Of a stretch of 64,000 nt of DNA, positions 1-11,064 are shown one piece after another; positions within the stretch are counted from its first letter, which is position 1, and each line of letters opens with the position of its first letter. The DNA is taken from positions 558,001 to 622,000 of the forward strand of contig NC_079233.1 in NCBI RefSeq assembly GCF_028502605.1, written 5' to 3'. The stretch is from Trichoderma breve (lineage: Eukaryota; Ascomycota; Sordariomycetes; Hypocreales; Hypocreaceae). Made by a program: the position numbers and the translations under genes. The notes below the pieces were generated by a model. It had not been told where the DNA came from and did not search any database. It was given only the letters and a program-made list of their open reading frames with translations.

Positions 1-1229
1 AGCCCTTCAGGTGGTGTCATGCGGTTTAAGCCAAACGCAACTGGTGGCAACAGCCTCAACGACTCATTGATACAAGCATGTAGATACGGTAGATTCTTCA
101 CAGTAGCATATTTGGCGACTTCCTGGCTACCGTCCAATGCAACATGCAATTCTTCACGGAGTCGAGACAATGCTGCCGGAGTCTTCATTAAGAAATACAT
201 GGCGTGGGTTAGAGAAATCGCGGTTGTATCGGACCCTGCATCCACTGGTAATGAATTAGCGAAACAGAATAAAGAATCGATGCTACCGTCATTAGGAGAT
301 GACTTACACAATGTCGCCACCTCGGCTTCAATTTCGGCAATCTCTAGGTTTCGAGCGTCTCCATGCTTATCTTGAAAGAGACACCCCACAAAATCTTCCA
401 ATTGCTCTCCGTTTTCGTGTCGTCGAAGGCGCTGTTGAACGAGATACCGTACCATCTCATCAAAGCCTTGGCCTTTGTGCCACTGGGTCTGGAAGAAACC
501 CGGAAGTTTTTTCAACACAAATCGCCAAGACAAGAACCATTTCGTTGACCAAATCAACATTGACGTTGCCCGCCTTCCAGAGTGAAGACAGTCAATGTAA
601 TTAACCGCTTTTTCATGACCATCTTTAGTGGTTATTGTAACAAGATCACTCCCCTGGCCAAGGCAACCAAGATGGTAACTGAGCGCAATATCCGCAATGG
701 CCTCAATCGTAAAGAGGTTGCTCCACATTCGAAAGTCAACAATTGCTTCTTCTTTGTCGTGGCATAGAAGGTCAAATTGTGCGACGAGTTTTTGAACTTT
801 GTCCGTGACTTTGAACTCCCACTGTTCGAGATTCCGGGTAGCAAAGGCATGCGATAAGATCCTGCGCTTACGAGCATGTTCTTGCTTATCCACGACGTCG
901 AGCAAGCTTGGATGCGTACCAGCTGCTGTCACATAGGTACCGCCTTTGAGACATGGGGTGTTATGTCCGTATATAGCCCTGATGGCATCGGGCGTGGAGA
1001 ATGAAAGCGTATTGGGGCCAACACGGACAACTGGATGCTCCTGGTGGCTTTCGTGAATCTCTTTTGATCGAAACCCGCGGTATCTCTTAAGGATGTAGCC
1101 TATGTCGGATATTCCAGATAAGAAACTAGCATTGGGGAAACGGCGAAGCTTTTTAGAATCCCAATAATACGTAAATAGAGGTTCGAGAATGAGCAGCAGC
1201 AGAGCTACTGAGAGCAAGTAGACAATCAT
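1..1229 (-). CDS. Cytochrome P450, 3' part cut off by the window edge
   Basis: Reads leftward from an ATG at 1229 and runs off the left edge, so about 388 N-terminal residues are present and the haem-binding Cys loop is missing. The N-terminus is a membrane anchor (MIVYLLSVALLLLILEP) followed by a basic KKLRRFP hinge, as in ER-bound fungal P450s. The I-helix motif DAGSDTTA and the K-helix ExxR (NESLRL) are both visible. A 63-nt in-frame intron (245..307, GTAAGT...CCAG with a CTAATGAC branch site) must be removed: it restores the continuous I-helix and leaves ATLLDAG. Exons are 308..1229 and 1..244. It is probably a tailoring hydroxylase of the cluster, which would then continue beyond the window. 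The substrate is unknown. Confidence 0.87.
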   Translation of the reverse strand, partial: MIVYLLSVALLLLILEPLFTYYWDSKKLRRFPNASFLSGISDIGYILKRYRGFRSKEIHESHQEHPVVRVGPNTLSFSTPDAIRAIYGHNTPCLKGGTYVTAAGTHPSLLDVVDKQEHARKRRILSHAFATRNLEQWEFKVTDKVQKLVAQFDLLCHDKEEAIVDFRMWSNLFTIEAIADIALSYHLGCLGQGSDLVTITTKDGHEKAVNYIDCLHSGRRATSMLIWSTKWFLSWRFVLKKLPGFFQTQWHKGQGFDEMVRYLVQQRLRRHENGEQLEDFVGCLFQDKHGDARNLEIAEIEAEVATLCKSSPNDGSIDSLFCFANSLPVDAGSDTTAISLTHAMYFLMKTPAALSRLREELHVALDGSQEVAKYATVKNLPYLHACINESLRLLPPVAFGLNRMTPPEG

Positions 1230-1886
1230 GATGTCTTCTGCGAAACAGCTTCTTGATGAATAAAAGTTGTAGAGCCATCTGTTTTGATTGAGTATATTGC
1301 AAGTGTTTATATACTCAGTGATACCTAACTGTCTATACAATTAGAGGCTGGCCAGAGGAAGTCGAAGATGCTTCACATGCCTAATTCGGTATGTGATCCT
1401 GTTTTGGCGGAGGTGCGCTTAGCTTTCCTAAACTGGTTTAGTCTCATACAGCGAGATCATTCTCCCAGTTGATGGGCGAACCGAATTGCTTGAATATTTG
1501 AGCTCTAAAGCATTAGACGGTAAATAATGTTTCATCGGCTGTACGGATTATGATATGAACTTGCCTGGTCTTCCAATGGGCTCGCTAATATGAGCTATTG
1601 CAAGGTAAGGCGCCAATGACGGCCATCCAGGTCCATCACCGTAACCTACATAACCCGTAATGGGAAGAGATGTCAAAATATCTAAGTCGTTGAGCTCGAT
1701 GACTTGACGACGTAAACATCCTGGAATGAGATATATCGTTGCTGTTGTTGAAGTCTCATCTTATTGACTCTATCTTGTTCTAGCTGACTATCCAAGACTA
1801 ATGACAGTGGAGCTCATCCATTGGCATGACATTTCGTATCCATGAGATAATCGATCCGGAACAAAGACAATAGCAAAAACGTTCTA
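1230..1886. other. Intergenic: promoter of the edge P450 and 3' end of the CipB-like gene
   Basis: No supportable gene. It lies upstream of the leftward P450 and downstream of the leftward reductase, so it should hold the P450 promoter and the reductase terminator. I see no repeat or RNA gene. Confidence 0.5.
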
Positions 1887-2924
1887 CTAGATTGGTACGA
1901 CAATCTTTGTGCCACTGACTCCACCCTTGAGTTTGTCCAGTGCTGCATGCACTCCGTCCAGACCACCACCCTCAATCTGGATATTGGGGCTGGGGACAAT
2001 TTCTCCAGACTTGAGACCAGAGTTCAGCCACCCATGGAACACCTCATAAAAGTGCTTGCTCCTTACAGTCTCGTCCATGGGTGGAAAGTTGAAAATGATC
2101 TGCGTGTTATCAAGGGTCGGGTGACCTTCGGGGAGAACAGGCGAGTGTACCACCTTGGCGGTGGCATCGCCCTTGGTCTCCTTGAGGATGTCCAATGTGG
2201 GCTGTAGAGCTCCACTCACCACGCAATGAGCCGTGTGCAACTGCACCCCATCTTTCTTTACGGTGCTGATGATCTGAGAGACGACATCGCTGTCCTTGTA
2301 GTCAAAGACCGCATCCGCGCCGAGCTTCTTGACAAGATCGTGGTGGCTGGGACTTGCCGTGGCGTAGACAGTAAAGCCGAGAGCCCTGGCTGATTGGACG
2401 GCAAGCGTGCCGACGCTGCTGGATGCACCCCAGATCAGGACAGCCTGTTTGTCTGCGGGAGTGTACCTCGTATCGAGCGGAATGCCAATCGTGGTCCAGG
2501 CCGTCAGGGCCGTCGCAACGGCCATGGGGAAGACGGAGCCTTCCTCAAATGAGAGATCATCTGGAAGGGGAGTGACAGCTTCAGATTGTGCCAAAGTGAA
2601 CTTCTGGAAAGCTCCGTGGTCCGGGGAGCCGTTCTGGTAGAAAGACGAGGCAAAGGCAGTGACTCGGCTTCCGGGACCAGGGACCGTAGTGACATTTGAG
2701 CCCAGCTTGACGACAACACCAGCTATATCGGATCCGAGGACGGCAGGATAGATTGGCACCGGAGGCATGCCATGGTCTCGTTGGTAATAATCGCAGGGGT
2801 TCAAGGCCACGGCCTTGACTTCAATAAGCACTTCATTTGATCCGGGCTCAGGGGTGGAACGCTTGCCCACGGCCAAGGGGCCGCCCGGCTGAGGGAGAAT
2901 GGCAGAATCGTGTTCCGTGGCCAT
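1887..2924 (-). CDS. CipB-like zinc-binding-dehydrogenase-family (MDR) reductase
   Basis: Single-exon gene of 345 residues. An upstream in-frame ATG exists at 2981, but the ATG at 2924 has a near-perfect Kozak context (CCACCATGG) and begins the conserved GroES-like domain. The domains are an N-terminal GroES-like fold (EVLIEVKAVALNPCDYYQRD, GSDIAGVV) and a Rossmann fold with the NADPH motif WGASSSVGTLAVQSARALG, followed by KKLGADAVFDYKD. It resembles fungal CipB-type quinone/enone reductases and, more distantly, trans-acting enoyl reductases of the LovC/TenC class. A second, more typical trans-ER lies at 20.5 kb, so this one is more likely a separate tailoring or detoxifying reductase. No structural-zinc Cys cluster is seen. 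Substrate unknown. Confidence 0.85.
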   Translation of the reverse strand: MATEHDSAILPQPGGPLAVGKRSTPEPGSNEVLIEVKAVALNPCDYYQRDHGMPPVPIYPAVLGSDIAGVVVKLGSNVTTVPGPGSRVTAFASSFYQNGSPDHGAFQKFTLAQSEAVTPLPDDLSFEEGSVFPMAVATALTAWTTIGIPLDTRYTPADKQAVLIWGASSSVGTLAVQSARALGFTVYATASPSHHDLVKKLGADAVFDYKDSDVVSQIISTVKKDGVQLHTAHCVVSGALQPTLDILKETKGDATAKVVHSPVLPEGHPTLDNTQIIFNFPPMDETVRSKHFYEVFHGWLNSGLKSGEIVPSPNIQIEGGGLDGVHAALDKLKGGVSGTKIVVPI

Positions 2925-4513
2925 GGTGGACTTTGGACGAGTGGATGTTTTGGTTGTTGTTGGGTATGGCTTCGGCTCCAAAGACGAGGCGACCTGTGCC
3001 GGCGAAGCATGTAAGGGAAAAATTATAATGGACGTAGAGATGTGGATGAAACTCGTCTAAATATGGAGTGTACATCATGGAGTTGAATGGAGTATTCCTG
3101 CAGATCAAGCCTTAACTCACTTAAGTCCATAAACCCCGATGCTAGGAGCGCTCCTTTTCTTTATTCCTGGTGGTCATTGCGGGGACATGATCCTTCTCGC
3201 AGAATGTTACATTGGAGTGACTAAACTTTAGTACCTCTACACTGATGGTTGTCATTGATCCGGTATTAAAGCTTGGCGTTGTGCCATTAAATCCGGGTTG
3301 GAGAATGAAGCTCTGAGGTATGATCCGCGGTGGACATCTACGGTTACTATTAGGCATTTATCTGGATATAGTTAAATTGGCAGGAAGTAAAGTGAGTTAG
3401 TACTTAGGTAGTTCCCACAGTAGCATCTGGGACAAAATTAGGTCTGATGAACACAAGAGTCTGAAAATGTAACAAGCAAATCTGATCCTATCAGCACCTT
3501 ACCTCCTCACGAGACTATATATGGGTAGTTCTGGATTTGCTGGGATTTTCGTCTCAAATTGTTCATTTTAATGGTCATTGTTGTCCTAAGAAAGAGGCTA
3601 CTCGTACTTAACTTTATCCGCCCAAGTAGGTATTTTGGGTGTAGAGAGGTAGCTTCGCTGCTAGCTACAAAACCAACTACAATGCAACCGGGGAAGGCTA
3701 GCTCTGCATATGGAACCTTGACGGATTCTAAGGCTCCGGAATTGTCAAATGTTTTCGTTGTAAGTAAACGAGCTCCAAATATGATATGGACCGTCTTTGA
3801 ACGGGGCATCTTGAGCTGACACTCTACGTTCTTTTCAGGATCCAACACCAGGGCATGTTAATGCCGAATGCACTGGCTAGTTGTCTCCGCCCGGACCCTA
3901 TGAGCCAAAAAAGGAAAGTTTCATGCCCTGAGAGCCTTATTAGTGGTTGGATACTCCATGCAGATTCCGGGGTAGCCTCCACTTGAGTCACGTTGAGAGT
4001 GGCTGCCTGCTCCTTCTGAACATGCAGCAGTGTAGCATTGATCCAACATTCGAAGTGGATTGCATGAAATCCTTCAAGCCGTGGTTGAAATAGAAGCTGC
4101 TGAGCAATCATAATACCACGTCAGTTCAGCACCCATCAATTCTACTTTTAGAGACCAACCAAAGTTTCTGGACTTGGCACTCATAAGCTAAAAACGCCAG
4201 TCAGTTTGTGTGCGATTCCTTACTGGACTGTAATTATAGACTAAATCACTAAGCCAAAGCGTTTTAATGCTTAGGCCCGCCAGTCCGACACCAGGAAACT
4301 TTCCCTCTCACATTAAACGCTGGCGTACGCTTAACTAGGCACATTGAAGGCATTGCTAGGTTCTGCCAACATCAGCATGACGTCGCTGTCCAGACAATAT
4401 AAGATCAAGTCTAATTCCATGCATATCTAACCCTTTATCTCCCTAAAAGGGACCAAATAATACGTAAAAAAGGATCAACTTGAACTCAGGGCCAGATAGC
4501 TCTTTTACACGCC
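2925..4513. other. Intergenic divergent region between reductase (-) and BBE oxidase (+)
   Basis: About 1.6 kb with no reading frame that I can support; the small open frames on both strands near 3.5-3.85 kb are reciprocal shadows. It separates two divergent genes and should contain both promoters. The proximal BBE promoter near 4.43 kb has CT-rich and AT-rich stretches. Confidence 0.45.
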
Positions 4514-6134
4514 ATGGCCACTTCTCAATTCCCCATCTTACGCAGGGAAACAACTGAACCAAAGACTTTTAACGACGCTGTCTGGCGCCGAGTATTCAAC
4601 CATCGGCGAGAGAGTTCCCGAATTCCTCGTGCGGTTGTCAATGCTTCAAGCGTTGAGCACATAAAGGCTGCAGTTCAGCTCGCAAACCAGGAAAAATGTA
4701 GAGTGTCTGTTCGCAGTGGCGGTCACAGCTGGGCAGTCTGGAGCGTGCGCGACGATGCTATCCTTGTGGACCTAGGCGACTTCAAGTTCATCGAATATGA
4801 CGAGAAGAGCAAGATTGTATCATGCTCACCGAGCACGACGAGTGCTGAGTTGATGGAATTTCTTAATGCTCGAGGCCGATTTTTCTCTACTGGACATTGT
4901 GGAGATGTAGCTATGGGAGGGTTTCTACTCGGAGTAAGCGATTCATAGGCGCAGGGTTGATATGAAGTATGATGTTAGCAGGGCTAACATGGCAATAATA
5001 GGGCGGCCAAGGGTGGAATGCAAAGGTAAGGGATCTAATAGATACCCTAAGCGCCTATTAGGACGTCCCTATCTCATCTGCAGGTAGAACTGGGGACACA
5101 GCATCGAACAAATGGTGGCGATTGATGTCGTCACAGAAGATGGCAATGAAATTCACTGTAGTGCCGTCGAAAACGAAGAACTCTTCTGGCTTGCACGCGG
5201 TGGTGGTCCAGGTATCCATATCGCCTCACCATCTGTTGTTTGTTGCTAAGCTTTGTTTGCAGGATTTCCGGGCATCATCACGAGATTTTCCTTGCAAACT
5301 AGACCGTTTACTGCCGTGTATCGCACTTTGCTTGCATGGCCTGTTACAGAGATACCGACCGTTATGAACTGGGTTACAAAGGTAAGCGTCAATTCTCAAA
5401 TGAATATCATTGGTACTAAAGCTGCTGCTCTCTGACTATTGCCCAAGATCTGCGACGAGTTTGACACTGATACTGAGCTCGCGAGCTTTGTCCTCTACCC
5501 TCCTGGGAGCCCGGCACCGGTCATAGCCGCACTCTTCATCAGTCTCAAGGGAAGTGTTGAGGAGGCCAAGCAGGCTGTGCAGTCGCTAAAAGCTGACCAA
5601 CCTGCCGGAGCCCTGATTGAAGAGATTGCCGTCCCGACCTCTTTCAAAGCAGAGTATGCTTTCCAAACTGCCACGCTACCTTATAATTACAGGTATTGTG
5701 TAGACTCTGTTTGGCTCTCGAACGATGCCGACGTGGGCGCATTGCTCGCTGAACCAGGACGCACTATTCCAGGGAAAACAACCACAATACTCTACCAGCC
5801 CATTACGAGTTCGCAGCGACCAGTTAAAGGTGACCCAGCTTTTTCTCTGCAGACTAGACATTACGTCTCTCTCTACTGCGGTTGGGAGAATGCGGAAGAC
5901 GATGAAGAGCACATTCGGTGGGTAGACAAAACCATCAATAGCTTCAAGCCGCACAGTGTTGGTTCCTTGGTGTCAGACTTTGACTTTCAGAGGCGTGAGA
6001 CGAAGCATTGGAGCGAAGAAAAGGGTGAAAGAATTATGGCTCTGCGTAGGAAATACGATCCTGCTGGACGTTTTGCTGGGTTTTTAGATGCCGGCGATAA
6101 GAGCGGGCTGGATGGTCTTCGAACCAATTTTTGA
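4514..6134 (+). CDS. FAD-linked oxidase, berberine bridge enzyme (BBE)-like
   Basis: Predicted protein of 457 residues from five exons: 4514..4933, 5002..5025, 5088..5211, 5263..5381 and 5448..6134. The second exon is only 24 nt. The PCMH-type FAD domain shows RSGGHSW, where His71 is the usual 8-alpha FAD attachment site, and HCGDVAMGG, where Cys129 fits the second covalent link of bicovalent BBE enzymes. ARGGGPGFPGIITRF and a C-terminal substrate domain follow, ending in KYDPAGRFAGF. No signal peptide is evident, so it is probably cytosolic, unlike secreted relatives. Such enzymes do two-electron oxidations, dehydrogenations or oxidative cyclisations in fungal clusters. The last intron uses an AAG acceptor. 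The family call is firm, the substrate unknown. Confidence 0.88.
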
Positions 6135-7229
6135 TCATACGGTATCTATGTCAACATGTAGATAGTCTTGGCAAGCAAATTCTGTTTCCAGATTGAACCA
6201 ATGTAGACGGGCACCACTGTATAGTGAGTTGCCAATAATACACAGAGCTGTGATTAGTACCTCGTGAGTCGATAGAAGTATTAAGGCGTCTTAGGCTGGG
6301 AATGTTTGTCACTCTAAACTTGAAGCGTAGAATTGGGGTATTGGACTACGAACTCATGTGCAGCTAATATGCTGCTTTCAAGAAACAATATCTAGTCAGA
6401 GAGATTTGCTCCCCAGGGCGCAAGAAGCAGGTAGATGGACTTTTGTCTATTGTACTTGCTCAAGCAAAGACGTTTGTTCCACAGGCCATTTGCTTTAGCG
6501 CAGCAAGTATAAACAGCTGTGTACGGAGTAATCACATCCAACTAACGTATGGCTCGGCACTTGACCGGATACCTGAACCAGAATTCGCCAAAACTCCTTC
6601 TAGCCATAACTAACACAGCCTAGACTCTCTAGGTGCATGATGGTACATGTCATGTTTATGCGGCATATCTTGTGCTTGCTGACAACCTGTCTGCTTACGA
6701 CGGATCAACAATCTAGTTGTTTTGTTTCAGTAAGTCAGTGGAGTGAAGGGTGGGTTGAGGATTTGAGCGGTAACTAGCGCAATAAGCCCTAGGCATTGCC
6801 CCCCACTGTCGGTACGAGGACATGAAAGGGATATGCGAAGTTCACGGGCTCAAGTTGCGTTGTCTTTGTGTGCGGTACGCTCTAGTGGTGTTGCTAATAG
6901 GCTGGACGCTATAATATTACTGCAGCTGGTACTCCGTACTATGGTCATAGAATTCGGATGCCCCTTTATACCCATACATTGTTTCTAGGTTTCAGTGTGG
7001 TATCTATGGGAGGCTATAGCCGCGTTGTCACTGCGCTAAAGTCACCTGGTGACATAGTCGGATGATGCGGGTTTAATCTTGCTTACGTTCATTGCTTCAC
7101 TCTCTACTCCGTATATCCTGCACAATTAAAATTTGGACTGACATCTGTTTGGATCCAAGACATCGTCTCTCGCTTTTCCTTTCAACCGATTAGGAGCTCA
7201 TCTATCAAGCCTGTAACGCCACTCACGAA
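6135..7229. promoter_or_regulatory. Intergenic with promoter of the SnoaL-like gene
   Basis: About 1.1 kb without a gene, downstream of the BBE gene and upstream of the SnoaL-like gene. A perfect 6-1-6 inverted repeat (GTCACCTGGTGAC, 7041..7053) lies about 180 bp before the start codon and is a candidate protein-binding site. Pyrimidine-rich sequence near 7.17 kb fits a fungal transcription start region. Confidence 0.45.
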
Positions 7230-8048
7230 ATGGCCGACGAAAAGGAAGCAGTGCTGGCCACGGTTCAGAAGTTCTTGCACTCAATCTCATTGAGGCAACC
7301 CCCCTTTAGTGAAGCTCTTGAATATGTTTTGCCAGACGGCTGGTGCGTTTTATCTCATCCAGACGAGTTCTGGGTCGGTCGCTTCAGAGATCTTGTTCCT
7401 AGAATTGAAGAGAAAGTGACTAAAACCTTTGGCGACCTTGCGAGTAAATTTGAAGAACGACTTGCAGAACCAGGTCCAGAGGTCTGGATTCACGAAGATC
7501 TCGCGGCTGTCTGGGCCGGCTATCAAGTACACTTCGACAACAAAGAGATTACCCGTGGGATCAACCTCTTTGGGCTGCATAAGACTGCAGATGGTTGGAA
7601 GATTTCTGGAGTTGCAGATACCCAGCTTCCCGAGGGCCCGGAGCGATCTCCTGTCCTGCAAACGGTCAGCCCCGAGGTTATGAAACCAATCGATTACTTG
7701 TTGGATAATATGACAGAGGGCAACTGGGACAAAATACCGTCCGTTTTTGTGACGGGTAGTGGTATCACAAACTCTAGAAGAAAAGACAACATGCTGTTCA
7801 CTTCGACATGGCCTGAACTATTGGTGAGACTGAAAGGAATCATTGACAAGTCCCCATCAGAGATTCGCGAACTCCTGTTTGACGTCGAGATTCGAATCTG
7901 TGGAGACTTCGCCTTTGCGTGGACGCCATTTGTGATCGACATAAACGGCCAGACGGTTAGTAAGGGCGTGAACATTTTCACGCTGGTAAGGAAAGAGGGT
8001 GAATGGATCATTTCTGGATGCCAAGATACGAGCATGCCAGTACAATAA
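7230..8048 (+). CDS. Tandem SnoaL/NTF2-like protein
   Basis: Intronless gene of 272 residues starting at an ATG in good context (ACGAAATGG). It consists of two NTF2-like (SnoaL) units, roughly residues 6-134 and 147-270. Each ends with the same signature: WKISGVADTQLP at 123-134 and WIISGCQDTSMP at 259-270. Each is preceded by a matching beta-strand pair (RGINLFGLHK / KGVNIFTLVR). The units are clearly diverged, so the duplication is old. Single-domain members act as cyclases, isomerases or dehydratases in polyketide pathways and are about 130-150 residues; a fused two-unit form is less common. It may form an intramolecular pseudo-dimer. It lies between the BBE oxidase and the regulator, so a cluster role is likely but unproven. 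Confidence 0.8.
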   Translation: MADEKEAVLATVQKFLHSISLRQPPFSEALEYVLPDGWCVLSHPDEFWVGRFRDLVPRIEEKVTKTFGDLASKFEERLAEPGPEVWIHEDLAAVWAGYQVHFDNKEITRGINLFGLHKTADGWKISGVADTQLPEGPERSPVLQTVSPEVMKPIDYLLDNMTEGNWDKIPSVFVTGSGITNSRRKDNMLFTSTWPELLVRLKGIIDKSPSEIRELLFDVEIRICGDFAFAWTPFVIDINGQTVSKGVNIFTLVRKEGEWIISGCQDTSMPVQ

Positions 8049-11000
8049 GTTTCCGATGACTTTTCAACTAGCTTTTATACAGATAGGCAATGCAAGCTCC
8101 TAAACTCAGCTAAAGTATCTCCAAGCGTAGAAGATTAGTGGAAACCATTGCGTTATATCCTACTTAACTCGAATCATGCTACCCTAACAGTCATCTATTC
8201 TGTAGAAAGGGCAACTTACAGGTACCTCAAAGCGTGTCGACACATATACGCATCTTCATCCATGTAATTACGTGAGAGCTGTGCGGAATTTGCAGTATCC
8301 CGTCTCTCCTGGATCTATCCACATTAATATCCAGGGTGTGGCCGAGCATCCCGCCATCAATCTCCGGTGCCAAGGTGACAATCACACCCCATAGCCCTTG
8401 AATTCTTAGTGAGCGGCTTTAGAAATACGAAAAAGATCGTCAACGCTGATCATTTTGCTTTGAAGCTTAAGGATGGTGGAGTCAAACTGGGTCATGAAGA
8501 CTTCATCAAGGAGGACTACAGAGAGCTAGTGAAGGAGATCCCAGGGACACAGTGACATCCGATCAGAACATGTTCTAAGAAGCCGAGGTAAGATGGAATC
8601 TCGGTCAAAGGGAACTGGATTGGAGAATCCAAGGGTTATCGACGCCAATATTCTCCTACTGCACGTCTAGGGCAACATTCAAAGCTTGGTATATGCTGTA
8701 GCTAAAAAGGCGGCGGATATCACCAAGGCAGACTAGAATCTTTCCTAGCTGTCTACGATGGTAGATTCTCAAGAAAACGTCTAGATACAACTTTATGCTA
8801 ACCTAACTCATAAACACAGCTCTATAGCTATTAGGTATCCCCTACCCCCTATTGGTTTACGAGACAGTATATTTCGGTAGCCCTCGACCATGGATGCATC
8901 GGTGTGGGTTACATACAAGAACACGTAATTATTCCGGAGGCGCTATAGCTAGTGAAAATGAATCCAAATATCCATGGATGGCTTTTTATATTTCGTGGTT
9001 ATAGAGCTCTGACTTGTACTGCCCAGAAGCGCTAGATGTCTTACGCCGGGCGATTGTGGGTGGAGTCTTTGAGATCCTATTGCAAAAGTTCGTAAGAAAA
9101 GCTCGTAAGCACTGCTATACGATTCAGTAACCTTACGTAGACTATAGCCCGTATCAAGGGTTCATTGAATCATGACGTCTTCGACAATTGTGTTATATTA
9201 TTTATAAGAATACATGTACACATATGCCGCTACCCCGGATCAAGTTTTACAAAAAATTTGCAGCGCGGGGCCCGAGCTTTATTGAACAAGCTAACACGGC
9301 AGGTTGACAAAAATGGTATTGTTTAGGAAATAAATGTAAGTCTTAAAAAGGATTAAATCGTTCGGAGCATACGGTGCAAGTAGTGTTTTAAGCTTGGCTT
9401 GATCTGAAAGGAGTCGAAAACATCGTCCAACTGCATCGCATTTTTCCATAATCCCTGTCTAGAAAATGAATCAATCGCAGACTAAGCGGATCTAGTACAA
9501 CACGAAGTTTAACACGGCTTTATAATCTCCTTCCGTCCTGTCATCTTTGCAAATGGCTCGATTCCCGCTAGATCGTTATACGATGGATACTCGGCGAAAT
9601 GTCCGCAAGAAGTCGGTCTGGACCTAGATGGCCGCTTATGAACCCACCACTTTCCCCATTTAATTGAGGCTAAAGCAAAGCACTGTCCCAGGGGCTTCTA
9701 GAAGACCAAAGGCAGAAAAGAGACATATTTTGTATCCTCTAAGATCCGGACGTGCGATGTTCACCTTCCATCGTCGTGCTGACTGTTCAAGTGGAGGCCT
9801 GACTCTATTCCCTTGGGTCAAATAGAATTTCAACGCTTTCAGATTGCATAGCATCGAAACCAGCATATAGTAGCAGAATATTGTCAATATGGATAATAGT
9901 GGGTTAATGAATGTTGCCGAGGCAAGTGGTTTGCGGAGAAAACAGATTTACAGCTAAAGTCCAATCCCAGCTCCCCACCGTCCTTATCAATCGCCAAGAT
10001 ATTCCCGATAGAGTCAGTGTGTTGCATATTTGCAGGCTATACAGCAGCCGTCAGTGGTCAGATCGTATATGACATGGGCGAAGGGAAAAGGACTCTTCCA
10101 GAAGGTCCACTTGCTTGGCCGTTACGAGTTCCCAATTCGAGGCAGTCTTCTATGATGCGTTTGATGCTTGTATTCGTGGCAAAAGTTTGTAAGCTTAAAT
10201 ACCGAAAGGGAATAATGTCGTCTTGGCCAAAGAGTCGGCGATCTTGGCGATAATCAACCGTCATACTTGTTAGTAGTCTTGATGATGAAAGCGGACCCGC
10301 CAAGCTACTCCTGAGAGAACAAGCTCTAAGAAGATCATCCGGGTATATTGGCCGAGGAAGCCGTTAATATAAGCAAAACTTGATCTGCACTCATCATTCT
10401 ATTAGGAAGGAAACCTCGTGGTTTAATACGCTTACGCCAGGCCTTTGGCGTAATGGTAATACGAATCCTAAAACAGAAGGTACAAGGTGCGACAGCCGGC
10501 CATTAAACAATTCGCCGTTGAACTAATCAATCGTAACACTTGGCATATGTAGTAGATCAATACATGTTTTTTTAAGCTTCTATTCCTTAGAACATTTATT
10601 ATGAAAAATCTCAAATGTTATACTTCTGTAATACTTATGAAATCCTTTAGTTTCAGTGTCTGTTTGTTATGAAATCTTAGTTGATGTTAATAAGTCATAA
10701 TAAGTCATGTAAAACATCAAGTGTCAGCTGAGTCGCTAAGCCTAAATGCAGATGACCTTCCTACTTAAGTCCTTGTTTGCCATGTTCGCACCCTTGTAAA
10801 TATTGATCCTTCGTAGACTATTTACCCTTGCACGTCAGTACAAGAGCAATTATTTAGAAATATTTTTCTAGGGGTGCCGAGATTTCACGTGTAAACAAGC
10901 AAGAGATAAGTCGTGCATACGTGCATACCTGGTAGGTGTTCATATTTATGTAACCAATACTGAAAAGTCTTTGAGTACCTACCTATAAAACACTTTCTTG

Positions 11001-11064
11001 TCTCATCTGCCATCTTGGTGATTTAGTTTCTAATCGTTTGTTCGCCATTTGCCCGGCTGAAAAT
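8049..11064. other. Gene-poor stretch with decayed reading frames
   Basis: Three kilobases without an intact gene inside an otherwise dense cluster. Short open segments interrupted by stops occur on both strands. The most coding-like is about 56 codons at 8379..8552 (+), with a charged, helix-like translation (KLKDGGVKLGHEDFIKEDYR) ending in TGA. The interval near 10.54-10.73 kb is strongly AT-rich. It may be a graveyard of lost cluster genes or an old, mutated transposon. I cannot assign a family to any piece. The right end contains the promoter of the Zn2Cys6 gene, including CACGTG near 10.89 kb. Confidence 0.4.
8379..8555 (+). pseudogene. Possible gene relic, unknown family
   Basis: An open segment of about 58 codons with no ATG, bounded by stops. 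Its translation is rich in Lys, Glu and Asp and looks protein-like (NTKKIVNADHFALKLKDGG). Sequence just upstream in another frame also looks coding-like (IQGVAEHPAINLRCQ), suggesting a frameshifted remnant. No family is recognised, and chance cannot be excluded. Confidence 0.2.

Noticed and set aside
3507..3848. 113-codon frame on the - strand with an overlapping + frame
   Set aside because: Reciprocal open frames in AT-rich intergenic DNA, no recognisable motif.
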